Below, in pieces: positions 1 to 6,797 of a DNA stretch of 13,322 bases; the stretch's first letter is position 1, and the number at the start of each line of letters is the position of its first letter. Both the position numbers and the translations under genes were made by a program. The notes beneath the pieces are model-generated. The model was not told where the DNA came from. It did no database searches and worked only from the letters and a program-made list of their open reading frames with translations. The stretch comes from an uncultured Prevotella sp. Lineage in GTDB: Bacteria; Bacteroidota; Bacteroidia; Bacteroidales; Bacteroidaceae. The stretch is taken from contig CALCUV010000271.1 of the NCBI GenBank assembly GCA_937906765.1, positions 1 through 13,322 on the forward strand, written 5' to 3'.

Positions 1-2706
1 CTCTATCACCACTTCAATCAAAAGGCTGAGGGCATGCCTCTCGAAGATTACAAGCCCGGCGACAAACTCATCCCCTTCAAGGTGGTGGGCGAATACAAAG
101 GTACCGACCTCGTGGGCATGCACTACAAGCAACTCATGCCTTGGGTGAAGCCCTTGGAAAAGATGGGTCACTTGGCGGCGGACTTCGTAAACGAATACGC
201 ACAGGCACATCCCGAAAAGGTATTTGCCGTAGGCGCAGATCAGTTCGTTGAACTCTCTGAATTGGCATTCCGCGTGATTGCTGGTGACTATGTGACAACG
301 GACGACGGTACGGGTATCGTACACATAGCTCCCACGTTTGGTGCGGACGACGCTAAGGTGGCACGCGATGCACAAATCCCCTCGCTCTTCATGATTAACA
401 CAAAGGGCGAAACGCGCCCCATGGTGGACCTCACGGGTAAGTATTATGTAGAAGCAGAACTCGCGCCCGAATTCAAGGCGGCATGCCTCGACGCTTCTTA
501 CGCACACCACGCTGGTGACTATGTGAAGAATGCGTATGCGCCTGAATTTAACGTAGGCGGTAAGTATGACGCGGCGGCGGCTGAAAAAGCGGAAGACCTC
601 AACATCGTCATCTGTATGGAAATGAAGCAGGAGGGTTCGGCGTTCAAGATTGAAAAACACGTCCACAACTATCCCCACTGCTGGCGTACGGACAAGCCCG
701 TGCTTTACTACCCCCTCGACTCTTGGTTTATCCGTTCAAGCGCCGTGAAGGAGCGTATGATGGAACTCAATAAGACCATCCTTTGGAAGCCCGAATCTAC
801 GGGTACTGGTCGCTTCGGTAAGTGGTTGGAAAACCTCAATGACTGGAACTTGAGCCGCTCACGCTATTGGGGTACTCCCCTTCCCATTTGGCGCAATGCC
901 GAAAGCCGCGAAGAGATTTGCATCGGTTCGGTAGAAGAACTCTACAACGAAATTGAAAAGGCAGTTGCGGCAGGCGTGATGACCGAAAATCCCTTGAAGG
1001 CAAAGGGCTTCGTGCCTGGCAATTACGACAAGGCAAACTATGACCTTATCGATTTGCACCGTCCCTATGTGGATAACATCAAGCTCGTGAGCGAAACGGG
1101 TAAGGTGCTCACTCGCGAACTCGACCTCATCGACGTTTGGTTTGACTCTGGTGCCATGCCTTATGCTCAGATTCACTATCCCTTCGAAAACAAGGAAGCG
1201 CTCGATAACCGCACTTGCTATCCCGCCGACTTCATTGCTGAAGGTGTTGACCAAACTCGTGGTTGGTTCTATACGCTCCACGCTATCGCCACAATGGTGT
1301 TTGACAACGTGGCCTTCAAGGCGGTTATCTCTAACGGTCTTGTGCTCGACAAGTTCGGTCAGAAGATGTCAAAGCGTTTGGGCAACGGTATCGACCCCTT
1401 CGAATGCATTAAGGAATTTGGTTCTGACCCCGTTCGTTGGTACATGATTACCAACTCTGCACCTTGGGACAACCTCAAGTTTGACAAGGATGGCGTGAAG
1501 GAAGTAGCACGTAGCTTCTTCGCAAAGCTCTTCCAGAGTTATAGTTTCTTTGCAATGTATGCCAACGTGGATGGCTTTGACAATAGTGCGGCACAAGTGC
1601 CCTACGCTCAGCGTCCCGAAATCGACCGTTGGATTCTTTCCGAACTCCAAACGCTCATCCAGGGTGTTACGGCGGCGTATGAAGAATACGAACCCACACG
1701 TGCAGGTCGCTTGATTGAAACATTCGTAGCAGACAACCTTTCTAACTGGTATGTGCGCTTGAACCGCAAACGCTTCTGGGCGGGCGAAATGACCGAGGAT
1801 AAGATTTCGGCATATCAAACGCTCTACGAATGCCTCCTCACCGTGAGTCACCTCATGGCGCCCATTGCTCCTTACTATGCCGACCGTCTCTATCGCGACC
1901 TTACGGCGGTGGTGAGCGAAAAGGCAGAAAGCGTGCACCTCGCCCTCTTCCCCAAGGCTGATGAAGCACTCATTGACAAGAACCTTGAGCAACAAATGCA
2001 ACTTGCACAGAAGGTGACTTCAATGGTACTTTCATTGCGTAAGAAGGAACGCATCATCGTGCGTCAACCCCTCCAGCGCATCTCTATTCCCGTGAACGAC
2101 GCTACGATGAAGGCAAACCTTGAAGCGGTGAAGCAACTCATCCTTGACGAAGTGAACGTGAAGATGCTCGAATTCGTAGAAGGCGACATGCTCGAAAAGA
2201 AGGTGAAGTGTAACTTCCGCATCATGGGTAAGAAGTTCGGCAAGATGATGAAGGCCGTAGCTGCTGCTTGTGAAACACTCACGAAGGAACAGATTGCACA
2301 ACTCGAACAGGGTCAACTCTCCCTCGGGGTGGAAGCAACGCCCATCGTTATTGAGCGTGAAGATGTAGAAATCATTTCTGAAGATATGCCCGGTTGGACC
2401 GTGACTAACGAAGGTGCACTCACCGTGGCGCTCGACCTCACCATCACCGACGAACTTCGTAAGGAAGGTTGGGCACGCGAAGTGGTAAAGCGCATTCAGA
2501 ACTTCCGTAAGGAAAGTGGATTCGAAATCACCGACCGCATCTGCATCACCGTTCAACCCAACGAACAACTCACACCCGCTATTGAAGCCTACCGCGAATA
2601 CATCTGCGCACAGGTACTTGCTGACGCACTTGAAATTGCCGATAACAACGGCGTAGAATTCGACTTCGAAGACTTCAAGGTAAACGTAACGATTACAAAG
2701 AAATAA
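1..2706 (+). CDS. ileS: Isoleucyl-tRNA synthetase, 3' part (5' end outside window)
   Basis: Cytoplasmic enzyme that charges tRNA-Ile with isoleucine. The frame is open from base 1, so the N-terminal Rossmann half with the HIGH motif lies outside; 901 residues are visible. The segment begins in the CP1 editing region (GTGIVHIAPTFGADD, near residues 100-115 of the visible part), followed by the class I core (RYWGTPLPIW, DVWFDSG, GWFYTLHA) and the KMSKR loop at 1363-1377. The anticodon-binding domain follows. The C-terminus (LRKEGWAREVVKRIQNFRK, then DRI) resembles the DUF5915-type extension of the eukaryote-like (type 2) IleRS rather than the zinc-binding tail of the E. coli type; this is family knowledge, not a tested alignment. 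Codon use is strongly biased, as expected of a highly expressed gene. A long hairpin repeat follows the stop codon. Confidence 0.97.
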   Translation, partial: LYHHFNQKAEGMPLEDYKPGDKLIPFKVVGEYKGTDLVGMHYKQLMPWVKPLEKMGHLAADFVNEYAQAHPEKVFAVGADQFVELSELAFRVIAGDYVTTDDGTGIVHIAPTFGADDAKVARDAQIPSLFMINTKGETRPMVDLTGKYYVEAELAPEFKAACLDASYAHHAGDYVKNAYAPEFNVGGKYDAAAAEKAEDLNIVICMEMKQEGSAFKIEKHVHNYPHCWRTDKPVLYYPLDSWFIRSSAVKERMMELNKTILWKPESTGTGRFGKWLENLNDWNLSRSRYWGTPLPIWRNAESREEICIGSVEELYNEIEKAVAAGVMTENPLKAKGFVPGNYDKANYDLIDLHRPYVDNIKLVSETGKVLTRELDLIDVWFDSGAMPYAQIHYPFENKEALDNRTCYPADFIAEGVDQTRGWFYTLHAIATMVFDNVAFKAVISNGLVLDKFGQKMSKRLGNGIDPFECIKEFGSDPVRWYMITNSAPWDNLKFDKDGVKEVARSFFAKLFQSYSFFAMYANVDGFDNSAAQVPYAQRPEIDRWILSELQTLIQGVTAAYEEYEPTRAGRLIETFVADNLSNWYVRLNRKRFWAGEMTEDKISAYQTLYECLLTVSHLMAPIAPYYADRLYRDLTAVVSEKAESVHLALFPKADEALIDKNLEQQMQLAQKVTSMVLSLRKKERIIVRQPLQRISIPVNDATMKANLEAVKQLILDEVNVKMLEFVEGDMLEKKVKCNFRIMGKKFGKMMKAVAAACETLTKEQIAQLEQGQLSLGVEATPIVIEREDVEIISEDMPGWTVTNEGALTVALDLTITDELRKEGWAREVVKRIQNFRKESGFEITDRICITVQPNEQLTPAIEAYREYICAQVLADALEIADNNGVEFDFEDFKVNVTITKK

Positions 2707-2713
2707 ATTATGT

Positions 2714-2847
2714 GTTAGGAAGTAAGGTTGTGAGGTTTTAAGGTTATAAGGCCCTTCGGTTTTGTATCCTTAAAATAACTAAGAGCCAAGCGCACCTTAA
2801 AACCTTAAAACCTTAAGACCTTAAGACCTCAAACCTTAAGACCTAAC
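2714..2847 (+). repeat. Octamer-armed hairpin repeat between ileS and the dksA-like gene
   Basis: The left arm (2714-2750) is built of AAGGTT-type 8-mers. The right arm (about 2796-2847) holds their inverted counterparts (CCTTAAAA, CCTTAAGA). The ends match as GTTAGG and CCTAAC, and most intervening bases pair, giving a long imperfect stem with a loop of about 45 nt. The left arm runs into CCCTTCGGTTTT, a diverged form of the core seen in the copies at 4997-5202 and 6050-6210. It may be an RNA hairpin or a mobile repeat; there is no U-run typical of an intrinsic terminator. Confidence 0.75.
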
Positions 2848-2870
2848 TTTCACAAATCTCATTTCTCACC

Positions 2871-3254
2871 ATGGATAACAACCGCCCCAGATACTCTGAC
2901 GAAGAACTTCAGGAGTTTCGCGAAATTATTGAAAAGAAAATTGCCCTTGCTCAGCGTGATTACGATGACATGATGGAAAGTATCAAGAATCCTCATGGCA
3001 ATGACGTCGTTGATACAATGCCTACTTACAAGGCGCTCGAAGAAGGTAGCCAGACGCAATCTACTGAAGAACTCCAGTTGATGGCTCAACGCCAGTTGAA
3101 GTTCATTCAGGGACTTCAAGCGGCACTCGTGCGCATTGAAAACAAGACGTACGGCGTGTGTCGCGTGACGGGAAAACTCATTCCCAAGGAACGCCTTCGC
3201 GCCGTGCCCCACGCTACACTTTCTATTGAAGCAAAGCAACAGCAGGGTAAGTAA
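2871..3254 (+). CDS. TraR/DksA-family transcription regulator with degenerate zinc finger
   Basis: A 127-residue protein of the DksA/TraR family, whose members bind RNA polymerase in the secondary channel and modulate initiation, often with ppGpp. Residues 9-90 are helical and charged, fitting the coiled-coil hairpin. The C-terminus (YGVCRVTGKLIPKERL, then RAVPHATLSIEAK) has the DksA zinc-finger fold signature but only one cysteine; the other three Cys positions are Thr, Ala-Val and His/Ala-like. Bacteroidetes members commonly show this loss, so the finger probably folds without metal. The ATG at 2871 starts right after the hairpin repeat, and no Shine-Dalgarno is seen. The position between ileS and lspA is the usual one in this phylum. 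Promoter-level function is inferred from the family. Confidence 0.9.
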   Translation: MDNNRPRYSDEELQEFREIIEKKIALAQRDYDDMMESIKNPHGNDVVDTMPTYKALEEGSQTQSTEELQLMAQRQLKFIQGLQAALVRIENKTYGVCRVTGKLIPKERLRAVPHATLSIEAKQQQGK

Positions 3255-3279
3255 AAAAAACAACGGTCAACGTTTAAAA

Positions 3280-3383
3280 CAGACAACGGTCAATAGACAA
3301 TAGACAACGGACAATAGACAACGGACAACAGATACAACCCGCATGGTGTTGACCGTTGTCTGTTGACTATTGACCGTTGTCTG
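3280..3383 (+). repeat. Heptamer-armed hairpin repeat between the dksA-like gene and lspA
   Basis: The left arm holds seven contiguous 7-mers (3280-3328) of the forms CAGACAA, CGGTCAA, TAGACAA and CGGACAA. The right arm holds five contiguous 7-mers (3349-3383), TTGACCG, TTGTCTG, TTGACTA, TTGACCG, TTGTCTG. Bases 3278-3314 pair with 3349-3385 at 34 of 37 positions, plus one G-U in RNA, around a 34-nt loop. The hairpin ends 30 nt before the lspA start. The sequence is unrelated to the AAGGTT repeats but the architecture is the same. Confidence 0.85.
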
Positions 3384-3415
3384 TTATATCCGTTATCCAT
3401 TAACGCTTATCGCCT

Positions 3416-4045
3416 ATGCGCGCCCTTATTCCGGCAATTACCATCCCCCTAATTATTATTATTGACCAAGCTACAAAGTTTGCCGTTAAAACCTCTATGT
3501 GTCTCTACGAAAAGGTGGAGGTCACCTCGTGGTTTCACATTCTCTTTACCGAAAACAAAGGCATGGCCTTCGGTATGAGTTTTGTGGGCACTATGTTTTT
3601 AGCACTCTTTAGAATTATTGCCACAGGACTCTTTATCTACTTGCTTTACAAGATTGTAAAGGATAAGAAATATCCCAAGGGACTCATCGTGGTAGTGTCA
3701 ATGCTCATTGCGGGTGCTTTAGGGAACCTGGTTGATAATTTCTTCTACGGATTGATCTTCACCGAGAGTCTGCCCACTTACTTTTCACAAAGTCCCGCTC
3801 ACTTAGTGCCCGTTGGCGAAGGTTACGGCGAGTTTCTCTCTGGAAAGGTAGTAGATATGTTCTACTTCCCCCTCTTTGAGTGGCCCGATTGGATGCCTCT
3901 CGTTGGTGGCGACGTCTTCTTCGGTGCCGTATTCAACGTTGCCGATGCAGCAATCTCAATAGCATTTGTAGTTGCCCTTTTCTTTTATAGCAAATATCTT
4001 ACTTTCAATTTTAAGAAGTCAACAGATATTAACGAACAAGGGTAA
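3416..4045 (+). CDS. lspA: Lipoprotein signal peptidase (signal peptidase II)
   Basis: Inner-membrane aspartyl protease that cleaves prolipoprotein signal peptides in front of the lipid-modified cysteine. It has 209 residues with hydrophobic segments near 3-18, 57-80, 88-106 and 172-192. Conserved family motifs are DQATK (17-21), ENKGMAFG (46-53), GNLVDN (103-108), GKVVD (143-147) and FNVADAAIS (173-181); by comparison with Pseudomonas LspA the catalytic pair should be D147 and D177. The spacing between GNLVD and GKVVD is about 40 residues, much longer than the roughly 9 in proteobacterial LspA; this aromatic-rich extracytoplasmic insert fits Bacteroidetes members. The lipoprotein gene downstream, 38 bp away, would be a natural substrate. 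Confidence 0.96.
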   Translation: MRALIPAITIPLIIIIDQATKFAVKTSMCLYEKVEVTSWFHILFTENKGMAFGMSFVGTMFLALFRIIATGLFIYLLYKIVKDKKYPKGLIVVVSMLIAGALGNLVDNFFYGLIFTESLPTYFSQSPAHLVPVGEGYGEFLSGKVVDMFYFPLFEWPDWMPLVGGDVFFGAVFNVADAAISIAFVVALFFYSKYLTFNFKKSTDINEQG

Positions 4046-4083
4046 TTAATTCACTTATACACACCACTTAATTACTCATTTTC

Positions 4084-4989
4084 ATGCGTAATTTACTCTC
4101 ATTCTTTGCCATTATTTCCGTGGTTATCTTCTTCTATGCTTGCTCAAGCAAAAGCGAGAACAATGAAATCTTGAGCGCAGAGGAAATGGAAGATGTGCTT
4201 TTCGACTACCATTTAGCGCAATCTTTGGTCAATCAGAGCGGAGATAGCGCGGATTTCCGTATTCGCGTATATGCACAATCTGTATTTAAAAAGCATGAGG
4301 TAACGGAGGAACAATTTAACAATTCGCTCCGCTATTATCATCGTCATACGACGGAACTACATGATATTTATAAGAATATCGAAAAGCGCATGAATTTCTT
4401 AGTGGGCGATTATGCTGAAACGGGATATACCACGGAAGGTGACACCGCTAATATTTGGCAAGGACCGAAAATCTATTTATTAACCGCCGCACTTAACAAT
4501 TATGCAACCTTCATCCAACCTACCGACACGCTTCTTACGGAAGGAGACAAGTTGGAGTTAAACTTCTCAACAGGTTGGCTTTACAAAGAAGGGCAACGCC
4601 AAGGTACTGCCGTTTTATATGTTCAATATGAGGGAGATAGCATCGTTACCTCTACTCAACATTTTTCAAATAGCGGACCTCAACAAGTTATCTTACGCAT
4701 TGGAAAGAAAAAGAAGATTGAAAGCATCAGAGGTTTGATTCACCAACACACACCATGGACTTCTGAACCTAAAATACTTGTTATTTCCGACATTACCTTG
4801 ATACGCTATCATAGCACGACTCCAGCACCAGGAAAGACAAGCAAAAGCATTTCCAATAAACCTGAATCACAAACTCGCCAAAATATCACGGATAGCGTAC
4901 GAAACAGGAACAATAGAGATCGCAAACCTTTCCGAGAAGTTACACCACAACCTTCTACACAAAAGCAATTCCATCTTGGAAATTATTAA
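4084..4989 (+). CDS. DUF4296-type lipoprotein
   Basis: A 301-residue predicted lipoprotein of unknown function. Residues 1-19 form a hydrophobic signal sequence ending in a lipobox, FYAC, with lipidation expected at C20, followed by a Ser/Lys/Glu-rich linker. The region from about 30 to 115 (LSAEEMEDVLFDYHLAQ, then HRHTTELHDIYKNIEKRMN) matches my memory of DUF4296, a helical domain found next to lspA in many Bacteroidetes. Residues 130-240 look beta-rich. The tail from about 255 is polar and low complexity (Ser, Asn, Arg, Gln). It sits 38 bp behind lspA with no hairpin between them, the only junction in the cluster without one, so tight co-expression is likely. Periplasmic or outer-membrane location is inferred. 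Confidence 0.85.
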   Translation: MRNLLSFFAIISVVIFFYACSSKSENNEILSAEEMEDVLFDYHLAQSLVNQSGDSADFRIRVYAQSVFKKHEVTEEQFNNSLRYYHRHTTELHDIYKNIEKRMNFLVGDYAETGYTTEGDTANIWQGPKIYLLTAALNNYATFIQPTDTLLTEGDKLELNFSTGWLYKEGQRQGTAVLYVQYEGDSIVTSTQHFSNSGPQQVILRIGKKKKIESIRGLIHQHTPWTSEPKILVISDITLIRYHSTTPAPGKTSKSISNKPESQTRQNITDSVRNRNNRDRKPFREVTPQPSTQKQFHLGNY

Positions 4990-4996
4990 AAATGAT

Positions 4997-5202
4997 AAGG
5001 TTGCTAGGTTATAAGGGCGCTTCGCTTTTAGGTTGTAAGGGCTATGCAGAGTTAGAGTACAACTAACAGAGTACAGAGTACAGAATACAGAGTACAGAAT
5101 ACAGAGTACAGCTACCATCCGGATGGACTTCAAAACCTCTAACCTCAGAACTTCTGAACCTCTGAACATCAGAACCTCATAACCTTAAAACCTCATAACC
5201 TT
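4997..5202 (+). repeat. Composite hairpin repeat, copy A
   Basis: A 206-bp intergenic element, in order: AAGGTT-type arm; core GGGCGCTTCGCTTTTAGGTT (5015-5034); six tandem 7-mers ACAGAGT/ACAGAAT plus ACA (5066-5110); a perfect 12-bp palindrome CCATCCGGATGG (5115-5126); GGATGGACTTCA; then an arm of AACCTCAT/AACCTTAA-type 8-mers to 5202. The outer arms are complementary. It is homologous and co-oriented with copy B at 6050-6210 and ends 6 bp before the next start codon. Confidence 0.85.
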
Positions 5203-5208
5203 CCTCTT

Positions 5209-5409
5209 ATGAAACGCATTGCCTACGCCCAAGTGGAATTGCCAGACGGCACTTTGCTGAAGAGCCAAGTCGTAGAATTCTCCGAAGGACTATCCCTCCG
5301 CCACTACCCGCTCACCGAGGAACTCGCGTTTACGGAGTGGCGCAATGAAAAATACGTTATTAAAGGAGAAAGGAAAAAGGAGAAAGGAGAAAGACCATGC
5401 GGGTCATAA
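5209..5409 (+). CDS. Small uncharacterised protein with repeat-derived C-terminus
   Basis: A 66-residue predicted protein. Residues 1-48 look like genuine coding sequence: MKRIAYAQVELPDGTLLKS suggests a short beta-rich start, followed by LRHYPLTEELAFTEWR. I recall similar small proteins in Bacteroidales but cannot name a family. From about V50 the frame runs into the purine-rich heptamer repeat, so the last 17 residues (GERKKEKGERPCGS end) are repeat-encoded, basic and probably not conserved. The original stop may have been lost when the repeat arrived. It lies between the two composite repeats and before the DMP19-like gene. Function unknown; it may be cytoplasmic, as there is no signal peptide or membrane segment. 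Confidence 0.6.
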   Translation: MKRIAYAQVELPDGTLLKSQVVEFSEGLSLRHYPLTEELAFTEWRNEKYVIKGERKKEKGERPCGS

Positions 5410-5437
5410 GGTGTGCAAGCCTCTTTCTCATTTCTCA
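5357..5437 (+). repeat. Purine/pyrimidine hairpin repeat, unit 1
   Basis: Begins TTATTAAAGGAG. Four 7-mers (GGAGAAA, GGAAAAA, GGAGAAA, GGAGAAA) occupy 5365-5392. Bases 5379-5394 pair with 5422-5437 at 14 of 16 positions; the loop starts CCATGCGG and contains ATAAGGTG. It overlaps the 3' end of the small gene that ends at 5409. It is a direct repeat of the unit starting at 5444, with a period of 87 bp. Confidence 0.85.
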
Positions 5438-5443
5438 ATAACA

Positions 5444-5552
5444 TTATTAAAGGAGAAAAGAGAAAGGAAAAAGGAGAAAGACCATGCGGATTATAAGGTG
5501 CGCAAGTCTCTTTCTCATTTCTCATTTCTCATTTCCCATTTCCCATTTCCCT
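5444..5552 (+). repeat. Purine/pyrimidine hairpin repeat, unit 2
   Basis: Second direct copy, again TTATTAAAGG and purine 7-mers at 5452-5479, with the loop sharing CCATGCGG and ATAAGGTG. The pyrimidine arm is expanded: six contiguous 7-mers of TTTCTCA and TTTCCCA/T cover 5511-5552. Bases 5453-5481 pair with 5509-5537 at 24 of 29 positions. The last heptamer ends one base before the next start codon, so the arm is the 5' leader of the DMP19-like gene. Confidence 0.85.
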
Positions 5553-5553
5553 C

Positions 5554-6051
5554 ATGGTTACAATCAAAGACGAACAACTCCGCATCGCCGCACAAGAGGG
5601 CATGGACGCCTTCGTGAAGTGCATTGCCGACGCTATTAAAGATAGTGTGGGCGGCGAACTCAATATGGAAGCCTTCCAAAAACTCAACGGCGACCAAATT
5701 ACCCTTTGGGGATATACCATTCTCCACGAAGAACTCATGGACGGTGGGTTTATCCAACTCATTCACAATGGTTATGGTCCCTTCTTCTTCGATAATCCCT
5801 TTGCCAAGGCCATGCGCCTTTGGGGACTTAAGGACTTCTCAAAACTCATCTACAAGGCAAAAGAACTTTACGATGCGCACAAAGAGGAACTCACCCGTGA
5901 TTGCACCGACGAGGAATTCATGGCGCTCTTTGAGCAATATCCCGCCTTCGACAACCTTGACGATGCCTTCATTGAAGATGAAGAAAACATCACGGCTCGC
6001 ATTGCCTGCTACGTAGATGACCACCTTAGTGATTTTGTGGAAATTCAATAA
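5554..6051 (+). CDS. DMP19 family protein (DUF4375-like)
   Basis: A 165-residue cytoplasmic protein that I recognise as DMP19/DUF4375-like from the helical core with HEELMDGGFIQLIHNGYGPFFFDNPFAKAMRLWGL (about 54-88) and the following KLIYKAKELYDAH helix. The Neisseria founding member is described as a DNA-mimic protein that sequesters a transcription factor. The C-terminal 64 residues here contain 20 Asp/Glu (EDEEN, DEEF, NLDDAF), in keeping with a negatively charged surface, but many family members have no tested function. The start ATG at 5554 follows directly after the pyrimidine heptamer arm. The stop codon overlaps the first bases of composite repeat B. DNA mimicry is an inference from the family only. 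Confidence 0.75.
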   Translation: MVTIKDEQLRIAAQEGMDAFVKCIADAIKDSVGGELNMEAFQKLNGDQITLWGYTILHEELMDGGFIQLIHNGYGPFFFDNPFAKAMRLWGLKDFSKLIYKAKELYDAHKEELTRDCTDEEFMALFEQYPAFDNLDDAFIEDEENITARIACYVDDHLSDFVEIQ

Positions 6052-6210
6052 GGTTGTAAGGTTAAAAGGGCGCTTCGCTTTTAGGTTTTAAGGACTATGC
6101 TGGGGGAGAGTACAACTTACAGAGTACAGAGTACAACTACCTTCTGGATGGACTTCAGAACTTCAGAACCTCATAACCTTATAACCTCATAACCTAACCC
6201 TCAGAACCTC
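6050..6210 (+). repeat. Composite hairpin repeat, copy B
   Basis: A 161-bp homologue of copy A in the same orientation. AAGGTT 8-mers begin inside the preceding stop codon; the identical core GGGCGCTTCGCTTTTAGGTT lies at 6068-6087; there are only two ACAGAGT 7-mers plus ACA (6119-6135) against six in copy A; GGATGGACTTCA is at 6146-6157; and AACCTCAT/AACCTTAT 8-mers complete the inverted arm. It ends 8 bp before smpB. Confidence 0.85.
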
Positions 6211-6218
6211 ACCCCGTT

Positions 6219-6686
6219 ATGTCCAAGAAACTCAAGCCTAAAACCAATATAAATATCAAGAATCGCCGTGCGGAATACGACTATCACATCATTGACCGCT
6301 ACACGGCGGGCATTGTGCTTACGGGTACGGAAATCAAGAGCATCCGTATCGGTAAGGCGGGACTTGTAGATACCTTCTGCTACATCCACAATGCCGAAGT
6401 ATGGGTGAAGAATATGTACATCGCCGAATACGAATTCGGAAGTTACAACAACCACCTCACCCGTCGCGACCGCAAACTCCTGCTCAACAAGAAGGAGATT
6501 TACAACCTCATGAACGAAACAAAAGCGCCTGGTTCCACCCTCGTCCCCCTACGCCTCTACATCGACGAGAATGGGCGTGCCAAACTTGTTATTGGTCTCT
6601 GCCGTGGTAAGAAGGAATACGACAAACGTGTTTCCATAAAGGAAAAAGAAGACCGCCGAGAAATGGATCGTGCAATGAAACGATAA
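6219..6686 (+). CDS. smpB: SsrA-binding protein SmpB
   Basis: A 155-residue tmRNA-binding protein. It delivers tmRNA to stalled ribosomes for trans-translation, which tags incomplete proteins and frees the ribosome. Family signatures are visible: [27 protein letters not shown] (about 16-42), [28 protein letters not shown] (about 79-94), and [14 protein letters not shown], followed by the basic tail [15 protein letters not shown] that enters the decoding centre. Length is normal for the family. The ATG at 6219 starts at the canonical N-terminus. Its tmRNA partner gene is not seen in this window. It is the last gene of the left co-directional cluster. Confidence 0.97.
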   Translation: MSKKLKPKTNINIKNRRAEYDYHIIDRYTAGIVLTGTEIKSIRIGKAGLVDTFCYIHNAEVWVKNMYIAEYEFGSYNNHLTRRDRKLLLNKKEIYNLMNETKAPGSTLVPLRLYIDENGRAKLVIGLCRGKKEYDKRVSIKEKEDRREMDRAMKR

Positions 6687-6797
6687 ATATACAATGCTTA
6701 ACCTTTCCGAATGGTGTACTTTCTTACGATTCATAGTGAGAGCGCCATTCGGATTTTCTTCTTCTACAAGCAGCAATTACAAATTGATTTCCACCCT

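Noticed and set aside
859..2568. Several long minus-strand frames inside ileS
   Set aside because: They are antisense shadows caused by the strong codon bias of ileS.
4867..5169. Minus-strand frame of 100 codons
   Set aside because: It lies mostly in composite repeat A; the CILYSVFCTLYSVSCTL stretch is the 7-mer array read in reverse, not protein.
5357..5552. CRISPR array
   Set aside because: Only two long units with similar content and no spacers of even length; the hairpin-arm structure explains the repetition.
5345..5617. Plus-strand frame of 90 codons rich in Lys, Glu and Arg
   Set aside because: It is a translation of the two purine-rich repeat units; its regular periodicity and its overlap with the DMP19-like start show no gene character.
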